From JBCBSP01 sp039819095 (GTDB lineage Bacteria > Pseudomonadota > Alphaproteobacteria > Caulobacterales > Maricaulaceae): a stretch of DNA of 64,000 nt. The stretch lies in NCBI GenBank assembly GCA_039819095.1, contig JBCBSP010000002.1, forward strand, positions 248,001-312,000, in the 5' to 3' direction. The position numbers were made by a program, and so were the translations under genes. Each line of letters opens with the position of its first letter. The first letter of the stretch is position 1. Of this stretch, positions 26,684-36,289 are shown piece after piece. Under the pieces are notes generated by a model. That model was not told where the DNA came from. It saw only the letters and a program-made list of their open reading frames with translations, and searched no databases.

Positions 26684-27906
26684 GCGATCCGACCCCGGCT
26701 CATACGCCGGCCGCAGCGCCGGCCCGCGGCTTTCCCACGGCTCCGCCGGACGGTCTTGCAGCGGCTGCGCTTCTCGCCTTCCTGGCCACAGCCGGCATGT
26801 TCTACGTCAACATCATGGCCGCCATAGTCGATGGGCTGGTCTCCGGGCTGGGGCTGTCCGACAGCCAGGCGGGAACCATAGGCTCGGTAAATATCTACGG
26901 GGCCTCGGTCGGCGCGCTCGTGGCGGTGTTCATTGTCAAGCGCCTGCCTTGGCGGCCTGTCGCTCTGGTATGCCTCGCCGTTCTTATCGCGATGGATCTG
27001 GGATCCATTCCGATCACGTCCGGCGAGTTGCTGCTCCCCATGCGGGCGATGCATGGCTTTGTCGGCGGCGTGCTCACGGGCATCGCCTTCGCAGTGATCG
27101 CACGCACCGCCAATCCCGATCGAGCCTTTGGGATGCTGCTCTTCGTTCAGTTCGGGCTGGGCGGGCTCGGCGTGATGGTTCTGCCGCCGCTGGCGCCTGA
27201 ATTCGGGACCCAGGCGCTGTTCATTGCGCTGGCGCTGTTCTCGTTCGTGACCCTGATCATGACGCCCTTCCTGGATCGCTATCCGTCCGATCGCGTCGTG
27301 CGCAAGACGGTTGGCGAGGCGGACGGCAAGATCGATTGGGCGCCGCTGGGCCTCACTCTTCTGGCGATTTTCCTGTTCCAGGCGGCCAATATGGGACTTC
27401 TGGCCTATATCATTCGCCTGGGCATCGATTACGGGCTGGACCGGGCCTATGTCTCGACCGCGCTGGGGCTAGCGACCTGGGTCGCACTGCTGGGACCGTT
27501 CCTGGTCATGGTGCTCGGATTGCGTTTCGGTCGAGCCCCGCTTTTCATCGGATCCATGGCGCTGACCCTGATCGGCACCTCGATCTTCCATTTCAGCGGC
27601 GATCCCATCGCCTACATGGTCGCCAATTGCGGGACCGGCATCACCTGGGGCTTCGTGATCGCCTATCTTCTGGGCATGAGCGCGGAGTTCGACAAGTCCG
27701 GCAGGACCTCGGCGCTGGGCGGGTTCATCTCCAAGATCGGGCTTGCGACGGGGCCGCTGGTTGCGGGCTGGATGCTGGGCGCAGAGCTGGGCTTCGCGGC
27801 GTTGATCAACGCCGCCATTGTCATGCTCGGCTTGAGCGCTGCGGTCATGCTCATCCCGGCGCTGCGCCTTGATCGCCTGCGCAAAACGGCCTCTGAGACG
27901 AGCTGA
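26680..27906 (+). CDS. MFS transporter
   Basis: A 408-residue major-facilitator protein with about 12 predicted helices and the family break in the central loop (DRYPSDRVVRKTVGEADGK, about 205-223). Overlap with the serine hydrolase gene (ATGA) indicates one operon. By context it would carry the product of the periplasmic hydrolase across the inner membrane; the substrate itself cannot be read. Confidence 0.87.
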   Translation: MSDPTPAHTPAAAPARGFPTAPPDGLAAAALLAFLATAGMFYVNIMAAIVDGLVSGLGLSDSQAGTIGSVNIYGASVGALVAVFIVKRLPWRPVALVCLAVLIAMDLGSIPITSGELLLPMRAMHGFVGGVLTGIAFAVIARTANPDRAFGMLLFVQFGLGGLGVMVLPPLAPEFGTQALFIALALFSFVTLIMTPFLDRYPSDRVVRKTVGEADGKIDWAPLGLTLLAIFLFQAANMGLLAYIIRLGIDYGLDRAYVSTALGLATWVALLGPFLVMVLGLRFGRAPLFIGSMALTLIGTSIFHFSGDPIAYMVANCGTGITWGFVIAYLLGMSAEFDKSGRTSALGGFISKIGLATGPLVAGWMLGAELGFAALINAAIVMLGLSAAVMLIPALRLDRLRKTASETS

Positions 27907-27989
27907 CTGGCCTGACCGAAACGCCCGAACTGGCTCTATCAAATCCGAACGATGGGTCGATATTGGCCCCATCGCATGGGGAGATTGGA

Positions 27990-29444
27990 ATGGCTGCCGC
28001 GTTCGACACGCTAAAGGATGCCTATATTGACGGGCGATGGACCCCTGCTCGCGATGGCGCGCGGTTCACCGTACGCAACCCCGCCAATGGCTCGGTCTTA
28101 GCGCAGGTCGCTGATTGCGGCGCCTCTGAGACCGAAGCCGCCATCAGCGCCGCCAGCGCGGCCCAGAAAGACTGGGCGGCCAGGCCGGCTGGGGAACGAT
28201 CCGCCATACTTCGCCGCTGGCATGATCTCATGGTTGAGCAGGCTGATGCGCTCGCCGAACTGCTGACCGCCGAGAATGGCAAGCCACTGGCTGAAGCCCG
28301 CGGCGAGGTTCTCTACGGGGCCTCTTATCTGGAATGGTTTTCAGAAGAAGCAAAGCGTCTGTATGGCGACATCATCCCGTCCGCTTCGGTGGGCAACCGG
28401 ATCCTCGTGATCAAACAGCCGGTGGGCGTCTGCGCCGCAATCACGCCCTGGAATTTTCCCAACGCCATGTTGATGCGCAAAGCTGCAGCAGCCCTGGCTG
28501 CAGGCTGCACCATGGTGGCCAAGCCTGCCGAAGATACGCCTCTGTCCGCATTCGCCGCCGCCAAACTCGCGGGCGAGGCCGGTGTGCCCGCCGGGGTTTT
28601 CAACGTCGTCTCCAGTTCGCGGGCGGCCGAGGTGGGTCGCGTAATGACCGGTGATGAACGGGTCCGCAAGATCAGCTTCACCGGCTCCACAGGCGTCGGG
28701 AAAAAGCTGCTGGAGCAGTCCGCCTCAACGGTGAAGCGCGCGTCCATGGAGCTTGGCGGCAATGCACCCTTCCTGGTGTTTGCCGACGCGGACCTCGACG
28801 CCGCCGTCGAAGGCGCGGTCGCGTCGAAATTCCGCAATGCTGGGCAGACCTGCGTCTGCGCCAATCGCATGCTGATCGAACGCTCTATTCTGCCTGAGTT
28901 CGCCGAGCGGCTCACCGCCCGCGTGAAGGCGCTCAAAGTGGCGCCGGGGACAGAAGAAGGCGCACAGATCGGACCGCTGATCAACGCCAGCGCCCTTGAT
29001 AAGGTCGAGCGCCTTGTCGCGCAGGCCCGCTCGGATGGAGCGTCCGTCCTTACAGGGGGCGCGCGTCACTTCGCCGGCGATCTTTTTTTCGCGCCGACCG
29101 TTCTGGAGGACGTGACCGCCGATATGGCTGTCGCGCGCGAAGAGATTTTCGGCCCTGTGGCGCCGCTCATCGCCTTTGATCGCGAGGAGCAAGCGATCCG
29201 CCTGGCCAACGACACGCCCTACGGGCTCGCGGCCTATGTCTATACACGCGACCTTGGCCGCGCCTTCCGGGTGGGCGAGGGCCTTGAGTACGGCATGGTT
29301 GGGCTGAACGAGGCCATCCTGTCCTCCGCCGCAGCGCCGTTCGGCGGAATCAAGCAATCGGGCTATGGCCGGGAGGGCTCCCATATGGGGCTCGATGACT
29401 ATGTGAACATCAAATACATGCTGATGGGAGGGCTCCGCGCTTAA
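27990..29444 (+). CDS. NAD(P)-dependent aldehyde dehydrogenase, succinate-semialdehyde dehydrogenase-like
   Basis: A 484-residue aldehyde dehydrogenase with catalytic Glu254 (ELGGNAPFLVF) and Cys288 (NAGQTCVCANRML), plus AITPWNFP and SFTGSTGVGKKL for cofactor binding. The sequence is closest in style to GabD-type succinate-semialdehyde dehydrogenases. A GGGGAGA Shine-Dalgarno sets the ATG at 27,990, and a 7-bp hairpin (27,950-27,974) lies just upstream. It is followed after 23 bases by a class III aminotransferase, so the pair should convert an amine to an acid by way of the aldehyde. Confidence 0.9.
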   Translation: MAAAFDTLKDAYIDGRWTPARDGARFTVRNPANGSVLAQVADCGASETEAAISAASAAQKDWAARPAGERSAILRRWHDLMVEQADALAELLTAENGKPLAEARGEVLYGASYLEWFSEEAKRLYGDIIPSASVGNRILVIKQPVGVCAAITPWNFPNAMLMRKAAAALAAGCTMVAKPAEDTPLSAFAAAKLAGEAGVPAGVFNVVSSSRAAEVGRVMTGDERVRKISFTGSTGVGKKLLEQSASTVKRASMELGGNAPFLVFADADLDAAVEGAVASKFRNAGQTCVCANRMLIERSILPEFAERLTARVKALKVAPGTEEGAQIGPLINASALDKVERLVAQARSDGASVLTGGARHFAGDLFFAPTVLEDVTADMAVAREEIFGPVAPLIAFDREEQAIRLANDTPYGLAAYVYTRDLGRAFRVGEGLEYGMVGLNEAILSSAAAPFGGIKQSGYGREGSHMGLDDYVNIKYMLMGGLRA

Positions 29445-29467
29445 AGCGCTTGAGCGAGGTGCAAGCC

Positions 29468-30868
29468 ATGACGACTGCAAACGTGCTGCGTAAGAATGAT
29501 CTGGACGCCCTGGTTCATCCTGCAACGAATTTTGTCGCGCACCAGAATAACGGGCCCCTCATCATGGAGTCCGCCAAGGGCATCTTTATTACTGATGTTT
29601 CCGGCAAGCAGTATATCGAAGGCATGGCGGGGCTGTGGTGTACGGCGCTGGGCTATGGCGTTCCGGAGCTCATCGAAACCGCGCGCGAGCAAATGGAAAA
29701 GCTCAGCTATGCGCACATGTTCGCCGGCCGCTCCCACGAGCCGGGCATTGAGCTTGCGGCAAAGCTGAAGTCGATGGTCCCCATCAACGATGCGCGCGTC
29801 TTTTTCGGCAATTCCGGCAGTGATGCGAACGACACCCAGATCAAGATGATCTGGTATTACAACAACGCTATCGGACGCCCGAACAAGAAGAAGATCATCG
29901 CTCGCACCGGGGGCTATCACGGCGTGACGATCGCCAGCGCAAGCTTGACCGGTTTGCCGGTGAACCATGCCGACTTCGATCTGCCGATTGATCGTTTCCT
30001 GCACACCACCAAGCCGCACTTCTATCGTGAAGGCCTTCCTGGCGAAGACGAGGCGGCCTTTACAGACCGCCTCGTCAAAGACCTGGAAGAGCTGATCAAG
30101 CGTGAGGGCGGGGACACGATCGCCGCCTTTATCGCTGAGCCCGTGATCGGAGCAGGCGGCGTGCTCACTCCGCCAAAAGACTACTTCCCGAAAATCCAGG
30201 CCGTCCTGGACCGCCACGATATCGTGTTGATCGATGATGAAGTGGTTTGCGGCTTCCACCGCACCAACAACCTGTTTGGCGCGCAGACCTATGGCATCAG
30301 GCCGGATACGATGACGCTCGCCAAAGCGCTCTCATCGGCATATCTGCCGATCTCAGCGACAATCATCTCCGGTGAAATATACGAGCCGATGATCTCGCGC
30401 AGCCAGGTCAACAAGGCCTTTGGCCATGGCTACACCTATAGCGGTCACCCTGTAGCAGCCGCCCTTTCGCTGAAGAATATCGAGCTGATGGAAGAGTGGG
30501 GGATCGCCGACCATGTGCGCAAGCTGAGCCCCATCTTCGAGGCCCGCTTCGCCAAGCTGTCGAACCATCCGCTCGTGGGCGAGGCGCGCGCTGTCGGGAT
30601 GATTGGCGCGGTGGAGCTGGTGAAAAACAAGGCCGACAAGAGCCCGTTCGACACGATCGGCGCGATCGGCCTTAAATGCTTTGAGTTCGCACTCGATGAA
30701 GGCCTGATCGTACGCAATATCGGTGACACCATTGCGCTGTGCCCACCGCTGGTGATCACCGAAGAAGAGCTTAGCGAGCTGTTTGATCGTCTTGAACGGG
30801 CGCTCAACCGGGCCCTGGACTGGGCCGTCAAAGCGGCGAGCCTGACCGGTCAATCAAGGCGTGGTTAG
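29468..30868 (+). CDS. Class III (omega) aminotransferase
   Basis: A 466-residue PLP enzyme with the PLP lysine K286 in LAKALSSAYLPISA, the aspartate pair IDDEVVCGFHRTN, and YTYSGHPVAAA near the dimer active site. It resembles omega-amino acid:pyruvate and taurine-type aminotransferases. GAGG precedes the ATG at 29,468; a TTG at 29,450 is less likely. It pairs with the aldehyde dehydrogenase upstream. A degraded partial copy of its 3' third lies at 52,447-52,732, and the non-coding tail after both copies is also shared. Confidence 0.9.
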   Translation: MTTANVLRKNDLDALVHPATNFVAHQNNGPLIMESAKGIFITDVSGKQYIEGMAGLWCTALGYGVPELIETAREQMEKLSYAHMFAGRSHEPGIELAAKLKSMVPINDARVFFGNSGSDANDTQIKMIWYYNNAIGRPNKKKIIARTGGYHGVTIASASLTGLPVNHADFDLPIDRFLHTTKPHFYREGLPGEDEAAFTDRLVKDLEELIKREGGDTIAAFIAEPVIGAGGVLTPPKDYFPKIQAVLDRHDIVLIDDEVVCGFHRTNNLFGAQTYGIRPDTMTLAKALSSAYLPISATIISGEIYEPMISRSQVNKAFGHGYTYSGHPVAAALSLKNIELMEEWGIADHVRKLSPIFEARFAKLSNHPLVGEARAVGMIGAVELVKNKADKSPFDTIGAIGLKCFEFALDEGLIVRNIGDTIALCPPLVITEEELSELFDRLERALNRALDWAVKAASLTGQSRRG

Positions 30869-31002
30869 CGGTTCGCCGCGCCACGGTTCAGCTCATCGAT
30901 TTCGCGCCCAACACCTATTCCAATTCTCTATTCCCATCAATTTCCAATGGATAATAAATTCAATATCTTATATGGCCTCGGGGGTGTTCCATAAATCCCA
31001 CC
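30863..31002. repeat. Tail repeat, copy A, ending in a truncated att core
   Basis: The sequence from GGTTAGCGGTTCGCCGCGCC through CCAATGGATAATAAATTCAA to CCATAAATCCCACC is shared, with scattered differences, with 52,751-52,902. At its end only the first nine bases of the 19-bp tRNA-derived repeat remain (30,994-31,002). The following 224 bases, up to the fusion gene, hold no feature I recognise. Confidence 0.75.
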
Positions 31003-31226
31003 GAGGCGATCTCGAATGCAATTGCGCTTGTTGATTCAACGGCTTCGGAGGCATGTTGGTCTGTAGCTTTCTCTGGTGTTCCAATTCAATCCTCGTGGGC
31101 TTCAATCTGGCGGATAGTCTGAAAGGACGAGCGCGGCGAGCGGCGATCTCTAATTCCCACAGAATCTCCAGTATGTGGAACGCGATCGGCGGACGGAAAG
31201 TTCGAATACGGCCTGCTCCCTGGTCT

Positions 31227-34200
31227 TCAACGGCGCCTCCGCCGCAGAAGGGTCCCGCCGCCTGCGAGGAGCAGAAGGCCGGGCAGCAGCCCGAACAGGA
31301 CCAACCGCAAACCATCGACATCGTCCAGCTCCAGCGCGATCGTCTTGTCCAGCGATAGAGGGCGGGAGGTATCAATCGGATAAGCGCCGTCACTCAGATA
31401 TCTGAAAATGTCTCTTACCAGTTCAGGGTTATTTCGGCGTGGCGGATCCGGGATGGACCGCGTTGCCGTGCTCATGAAATCGGCGTCACCCATGACAACA
31501 ATGCGCTGAGCTTTACCGGCGACTTCCCGCTCGAGAGCAACGGCCAGAACGTCAGCGGCGGTCGCTGACCGGTCCGGTACGCTCATGTCATCGGCTAAGT
31601 TCAATATCGTGTCCGCCCGGAACAGGCCGCTCGGCGTGAGTCGGAGCGCGGCAACGCCCGGAAGAACGATCGGGCCGTTAGGGTTATTGCCCGGCGGAGC
31701 GAAGCCGAGCGGCGCGGCGGCCTGAGGGAACGCGGTGAGGATCATCTCATCTGGGTAGTCCTCCTTCGCCTGGCGAACCTCGCCGTCGATCAAGGTAACG
31801 CCAATCTCCCCCAATACCGGATTGAGGATTTCGGCTGTCCCCGGTTCGCCCAGTACAAGAAGGTCGCGCCCTGAAGTGATGTAGTTGCGAAGATTGGAGA
31901 GCGCGGCTTCCCCCAATGGCTCGGTCGGCGCCGCCAGCACCAGAATGTCAATGTGCGCGGGCGGCGATGCATCAAGCGTAATTTCCTCAATCTCGAAGCC
32001 ATGATTGAGAAGCGAGCCGCGATCGCGCACGTCACTCATGTGAGCACGGTGATGTTCGCCAGCGATATTGGAGATATTGCGCTCACCGTGGCCGGTGACA
32101 TAGGCGACGTGGCGCGGCGCAACGATCAAGCGCCCTATCGCCGCGCTGACCTCGGCTTCCAGCGGGAAGTAAATCTGGTCGTTGAAATTTCGGAGTATGG
32201 AACTCTGCTCGTTCCACTCAAGCATGTAGACATTGCGATAGTTCTCTACGTCCAGCCCATAGGCAGCGTCCACCTCCTCCTGGGTCAGAAATGAATCAAA
32301 GTTCATCTGATTGTGGGCGGCGAACTCCCGCGCGATATCCTCGTTCGTCTTGCCGGGATTCGCTTCGTAGAGCATCGGGTTTTCTGAGTCCGCGTAGTAA
32401 TATTGGTATTGAATATCAATCCGACCGATCTCACGTTCATACCGTTCAAATAAGTGTCTGTAGAGATCGTTACGAGACTCGGGCAGAAACCGCCACGATT
32501 GAGGATCGAGCGCGTTGACCAGAGTTGTGATATTCAGCTGACCTTCCAAGTCCGCCAGAGCGGCCTGGCTGCCGACCGATACGGTCATGCCTTTCACCCG
32601 TGTCATGTCCGCATAGTAGGTGGTGGCGGGGAGCGACGTGACATAGCCGAAAACGAGTGCGGCGGCGGCCACGCCGACATACTTCCCGGCCCGGGTCCAT
32701 TGGCTTTCGACGCGACGGCCTGCGGAGAGCTTTAAAAAGGTGAAGGCGAGGCAGACTGCAATGATCGCGATGAAGTAAAGGACGTCCTTCGACGCGATCA
32801 GCCCGGCTTGCATGAAGCCCGCCCGCCCCGCGATCGACAGCCAGTAGGCCACGTCATCCAGCACCGGCACGCGCTGCCCGACCGTGCCAAGAAAACTCAG
32901 AGCCGCCAACAGGGCGATCATGCTGATCGCTGCGACGATCTGGTGGTTGGTCAGCGATGATAAGAAGAGGCCGACCGCTGCATAGGTCGCTGCGAGAAGC
33001 ACCATGCCTAGCAGACCCGACAAAGCCAAGCCGTAGTCGAAGTGCGGAACCAACACACCGGACAGTCCGATCAGGCCGAGTGCGAAAGCGGCGAATATGA
33101 GCAGATAAGTCAATATGGCCAGATACTTGCCGGCAACGATCTCGCTGATTGTCAACGGCGACGACATCAGGAGTCTGATCGAGCCATTGTGCTTTTCCCG
33201 GCTGATTAAACCCATGGTCAACAACGGCACGATGCCGATCTCGATCGCGCCCTCCTGAAACGCACGCGCGAGCATCGCTTGCACCTGTTCGCGCGTGCGC
33301 GCCGTCAAGGCCTCTTTGGTCGCAAGCCCAAAACGGGAATCACCATTGCGCAGGATGCGCGGACCTTCCATGCCATAAACTCCAGCCGGAGTTGCATCGA
33401 TTGTGTCGTAAGTGGCGGAGACCGATTGAGAGAAGCGCGCGAACGCTTCATCGCGATAGCCGGGATCAGTAAGGGACGCTGTAAAAAGCTGGAGCAGAAG
33501 TGCGACGTCATCCGGCTTCGTCACCCCGGTTAGAACGAATGCGTCTTCTTCGATCTCGAAGCGACGAGAGACCGACCGACCGGCAAGGATGGTCTGGAGT
33601 TCGTCCTGCGAGTGCGAGCCAAGCCCGCCCGCAACGAGCGTGTTCGCGGCCAGGACGCCTAGCCCCGGCAAGTCGGTCGGCACTTCGAGTAAGCCGCCCC
33701 CAAAACGAACGAGAACGCGCACGACGTCATCTTCGAAATCCGTCGGCTTCACGTTCAAACGTACATTGTTGGTAAAACGAACCGTCGTAATCCCAAGATC
33801 GGCGATCTCGTCGCGCATCACCACCGTCCCCGGCGCGCCGAAATCATCGTAGGCGAAGACTTGGGCGATGCGGGCTTCCGGCGGAGCAACCGATCTGGCT
33901 CGGCTGGTTTCGAATGCTGCGAGAATGGCAGCCTCCGCGTTATCGACCGGCCCGCTTGAGGCAAGATGGACGAGCGGTTCCACACCATTCCATTGCGCCC
34001 GGAAGGCCTCGGTGACCGCCTCCGCCGTAATCGTCGGCGCTGCCGCCTCGAACAGTGCAAGGTCGAATGTGGGGTGCGTGAACACGCGATCGGCGGCGAA
34101 AGCGGCGGTGATCGCTTGTGCCAGCATGCTGTTGGGCCGGGTCGCCGCCCGTTCCGCGAGACTTTCGTAGCGATTGCCCCAATTGGCTAAGGCCTCGGCG

Positions 34201-35387
34201 AGCTCGCTTTCAGTGAAGCCATGCTCACGTGCGCGGCGCAGCTCAGTTTCTGCGACGACAAGGGCGGACTCCCAGTTCTCGAAGGTCGAGCCCACAATCA
34301 CCGTTGCGACATCGGCGACATCATACATTTCAGTGAAGCTTGAGTGCGCGCTCAAGACAACCGCATCCGGCTGTCGCGCAAGTCGCGCCAATCGACGCCC
34401 GAGGATATCGTTGCCAATCGCGCGCAGCAACTCAGCGCGCCGCGCCTGCGGGCTGTCAGATACGTTCGCAGCCGATTTGATCCCGGCGATCGTGACTGAT
34501 GTGGAGATGTCAGGATTGTAAAAATAGCCAGCTTCTGTCTGTCGATCCGGATCGACGCTCCCGGTGTCAGGCTCCTTGTACTCTGCGCGGGCGGGCTCCC
34601 AATCGGCGAAGGTCTCCTCAATACGGGCTTCAATATCCGAAGGTGCAGCGTCTCCGACGAACACGACGAAAGCGCGGTCCGGTCGATAATAATCTTCGTA
34701 CAGATCGCGGATACGCGCCGCAGGCGCCTCGTTGATTACCTCAACCGTACCAATAGGAAGGCGCTCGGCAAGCATGGAGTCGGGGAAAAAGAACTCCATC
34801 TGGGCGACCTGGGCGCGAAATCCCGGCGTGTCGCTCGCGCGTTCTTCAGACAGAATAACACCACGCTCACGCTCGACGGCGCCGGGCTCGATGGACAGTC
34901 TGCCGGCCGTTTCCCGGAATAAGAAGAAAGCCGCATTGAGCGTCTCGACCTCCAGATTAGGCAGATCCAGCAGATAAACGGTCTCATCGAGGCTTGTGTA
35001 GGCGTTATTGTCGGCGCCAAAGGCCAACCCGTGGCGCTCAAGGATCCTTACCATCTCCCCTTCAGGCACGTTGTCTGAGCCGTTGAAGGCCATATGCTCC
35101 AGGAAGTGGGCGAGTCCACGCTGATCTTCTTCCTCAGCAAGTGAACCGACATCCAGTCGCATCCACAGAGCCCCCGAGCCGCTGGGCGTGTCGTTTTGGA
35201 GGATCGCGTACCGAAGGCCGTTATCCAAAATGCCGCGAACAACAGTCGCATCCGGCGTCAGACCTTCTTGTACGGGACTTTCGTTTTGCGCTGCGGCTTC
35301 GACGGGCAATGTCTGCGAAACAGCTGGCCCGGAAAGCAGCAGCAGCGCTACTAGCGCAGCGATTGGAGTGTTGAAAGCATTAGGCAT
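31227..35387 (-). CDS. Chimeric protein: truncated M16 zinc peptidase fused to truncated GldF/GldG-type transporter protein
   Basis: An uninterrupted 1386-codon frame. Residues 1-25 are a signal peptide. Up to about 720 it is an insulinase-type (M16) peptidase with the zinc motif H94-FLE-H98 (GLAHFLEHMAFNGS). The M16 domain breaks off in EGAIEIGIV, where relatives continue with GDI/GDV and about 200 more residues. From P721 it reads PLLTMGLISREKHNGSIRLL, the middle of an ABC-2/GldF-type permease that normally has about 90 residues before this point. Several membrane helices, a GldG-like auxiliary domain and a last helix with RRRRR follow. No ATPase partner is nearby. The gene looks like a deletion fusion (junction near 33,228); whether the product works is doubtful. 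Confidence 0.8.
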   Translation of the reverse strand: MPNAFNTPIAALVALLLLSGPAVSQTLPVEAAAQNESPVQEGLTPDATVVRGILDNGLRYAILQNDTPSGSGALWMRLDVGSLAEEEDQRGLAHFLEHMAFNGSDNVPEGEMVRILERHGLAFGADNNAYTSLDETVYLLDLPNLEVETLNAAFFLFRETAGRLSIEPGAVERERGVILSEERASDTPGFRAQVAQMEFFFPDSMLAERLPIGTVEVINEAPAARIRDLYEDYYRPDRAFVVFVGDAAPSDIEARIEETFADWEPARAEYKEPDTGSVDPDRQTEAGYFYNPDISTSVTIAGIKSAANVSDSPQARRAELLRAIGNDILGRRLARLARQPDAVVLSAHSSFTEMYDVADVATVIVGSTFENWESALVVAETELRRAREHGFTESELAEALANWGNRYESLAERAATRPNSMLAQAITAAFAADRVFTHPTFDLALFEAAAPTITAEAVTEAFRAQWNGVEPLVHLASSGPVDNAEAAILAAFETSRARSVAPPEARIAQVFAYDDFGAPGTVVMRDEIADLGITTVRFTNNVRLNVKPTDFEDDVVRVLVRFGGGLLEVPTDLPGLGVLAANTLVAGGLGSHSQDELQTILAGRSVSRRFEIEEDAFVLTGVTKPDDVALLLQLFTASLTDPGYRDEAFARFSQSVSATYDTIDATPAGVYGMEGPRILRNGDSRFGLATKEALTARTREQVQAMLARAFQEGAIEIGIVPLLTMGLISREKHNGSIRLLMSSPLTISEIVAGKYLAILTYLLIFAAFALGLIGLSGVLVPHFDYGLALSGLLGMVLLAATYAAVGLFLSSLTNHQIVAAISMIALLAALSFLGTVGQRVPVLDDVAYWLSIAGRAGFMQAGLIASKDVLYFIAIIAVCLAFTFLKLSAGRRVESQWTRAGKYVGVAAAALVFGYVTSLPATTYYADMTRVKGMTVSVGSQAALADLEGQLNITTLVNALDPQSWRFLPESRNDLYRHLFERYEREIGRIDIQYQYYYADSENPMLYEANPGKTNEDIAREFAAHNQMNFDSFLTQEEVDAAYGLDVENYRNVYMLEWNEQSSILRNFNDQIYFPLEAEVSAAIGRLIVAPRHVAYVTGHGERNISNIAGEHHRAHMSDVRDRGSLLNHGFEIEEITLDASPPAHIDILVLAAPTEPLGEAALSNLRNYITSGRDLLVLGEPGTAEILNPVLGEIGVTLIDGEVRQAKEDYPDEMILTAFPQAAAPLGFAPPGNNPNGPIVLPGVAALRLTPSGLFRADTILNLADDMSVPDRSATAADVLAVALEREVAGKAQRIVVMGDADFMSTATRSIPDPPRRNNPELVRDIFRYLSDGAYPIDTSRPLSLDKTIALELDDVDGLRLVLFGLLPGLLLLAGGGTLLRRRRR

Positions 35388-35609
35388 CGGCGGGGTCCTT
35401 TGAGGCTTCTACGTCATCAAAGACGGCCCGAATGCCTGAAACCCCTTCGATTTGAAGATTACATTCCCGCAAGGCGGTGACTGAAGGCGTCATGCTGATT
35501 GGGCCCGGGCCGCTCGAGCGCATTGATGAGTTGCCGCCAGATCAGGCTCCAGCGTGGGGTGCGACACACACCGGAGCCGGATTCGCCAGTGTTTTTGGGC
35601 ACAGTTCAG

Positions 35610-35765
35610 TCATCGAAACAGCGCCGCCAAATTCCATGCTGGAGCCGCCATCATAACCAGAGACGCCGCACCAACGAGCGCCCAAAACCAGACTGGAATG
35701 CGCACATTCTTCGGTGTCGGGTCCGGCTCAAGATCCTTTTGTCGGTTGGTCACCAGGCTGCCCAT
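35610..35765 (-). CDS. Possible small membrane protein, 51 residues
   Basis: A short frame begins MGSLVTNRQKDL and contains one hydrophobic helix (IPVWFWALVGAASLVMMAAP) with a charged N-terminus. Composition and codon use look protein-like, but the Shine-Dalgarno is weak and it lies in a decayed region, so it may be the remnant of a longer gene. No family recognised. The rest of 35,388-36,108 shows nothing I can name. Confidence 0.35.
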   Translation of the reverse strand: MGSLVTNRQKDLEPDPTPKNVRIPVWFWALVGAASLVMMAAPAWNLAALFR

Positions 35766-36108
35766 TCCAGCTGAAGCACAGACGCGCTGCGGGTCCGTTA
35801 AACGACGCCCCCCTCATGGAATGAGACGCGGCTAGCTTCGAAGTCCGCACATTAGGCGTCGCGAAGATCCGTGCGCGACCCGCCCGTCGTGGCGACGTAC
35901 AAGCCTGAAATATGTCAATGGCCACATTCCAAACACCGCAAGATCGCGAATGGTATTGTGGGATATTGAAGTACGGATTCTCGCGTTTGCTGCGTCTAAA
36001 TCCATGAACGGCCTGATCGTCCGACGCACTTGCCTACCCTGAGGGCGATCACGTTCGTTCCCCTTTATACATCTTTGGACAAGTCTCCTCCCCGTGGGCG
36101 GGTCCAAC

Positions 36109-36143
36109 GGCCGGTCGCACCCCTCGCGACCGGCCGATTTTTC
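36109..36143 (+). terminator. Strong orphan intrinsic terminator
   Basis: GGCCGGTCGC (36,109-36,118) pairs perfectly with GCGACCGGCC (36,126-36,135) and is followed by GATTTTTC. No plus-strand gene lies upstream within 5 kb. The preceding TCTCCTCCCC in a GGAC...GTCC loop suggests a small RNA, but no clear promoter is seen. Confidence 0.7.
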
Positions 36144-36153
36144 TGGCGCGCCA

Positions 36154-36255
36154 GCCGATATGACTTGAGGAGACGTCTCATTCCTGCGTCTGGCGCGCTG
36201 GGGGGGGGCGGTAGCGGACGCAATAACCCGGCGCGCACAGAAAGGAGCCGCCGCG
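36154..36255 (-). pseudogene. Remnant of a formylglycine-generating-enzyme 3' end
   Basis: About 100 bases are clearly homologous to 51,497-51,596, the C-terminal active-site region of the intact enzyme gene. Translation gives RGGSFLCAPGYCVRYRPP, then a frameshift in a run of nine C, and TGA where the intact gene has TGG. Both active-site Cys are still encoded. The rest of the gene is missing. Confidence 0.85.
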
Positions 36256-36289
36256 TCCAGCGCCTTGTAGAGCGAGGCCGGGGCTATCA

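Noticed and set aside
30863..31002. An insertion sequence at the repeated tail
   Set aside because: No transposase and no terminal inverted repeats; the stretch runs on from the duplicated aminotransferase gene.
30968..31393. A 141-codon minus-strand frame at the end of the fusion gene
   Set aside because: Part of it overlaps the fusion gene in another frame, it has no ribosome site, and the remainder has no recognisable family.
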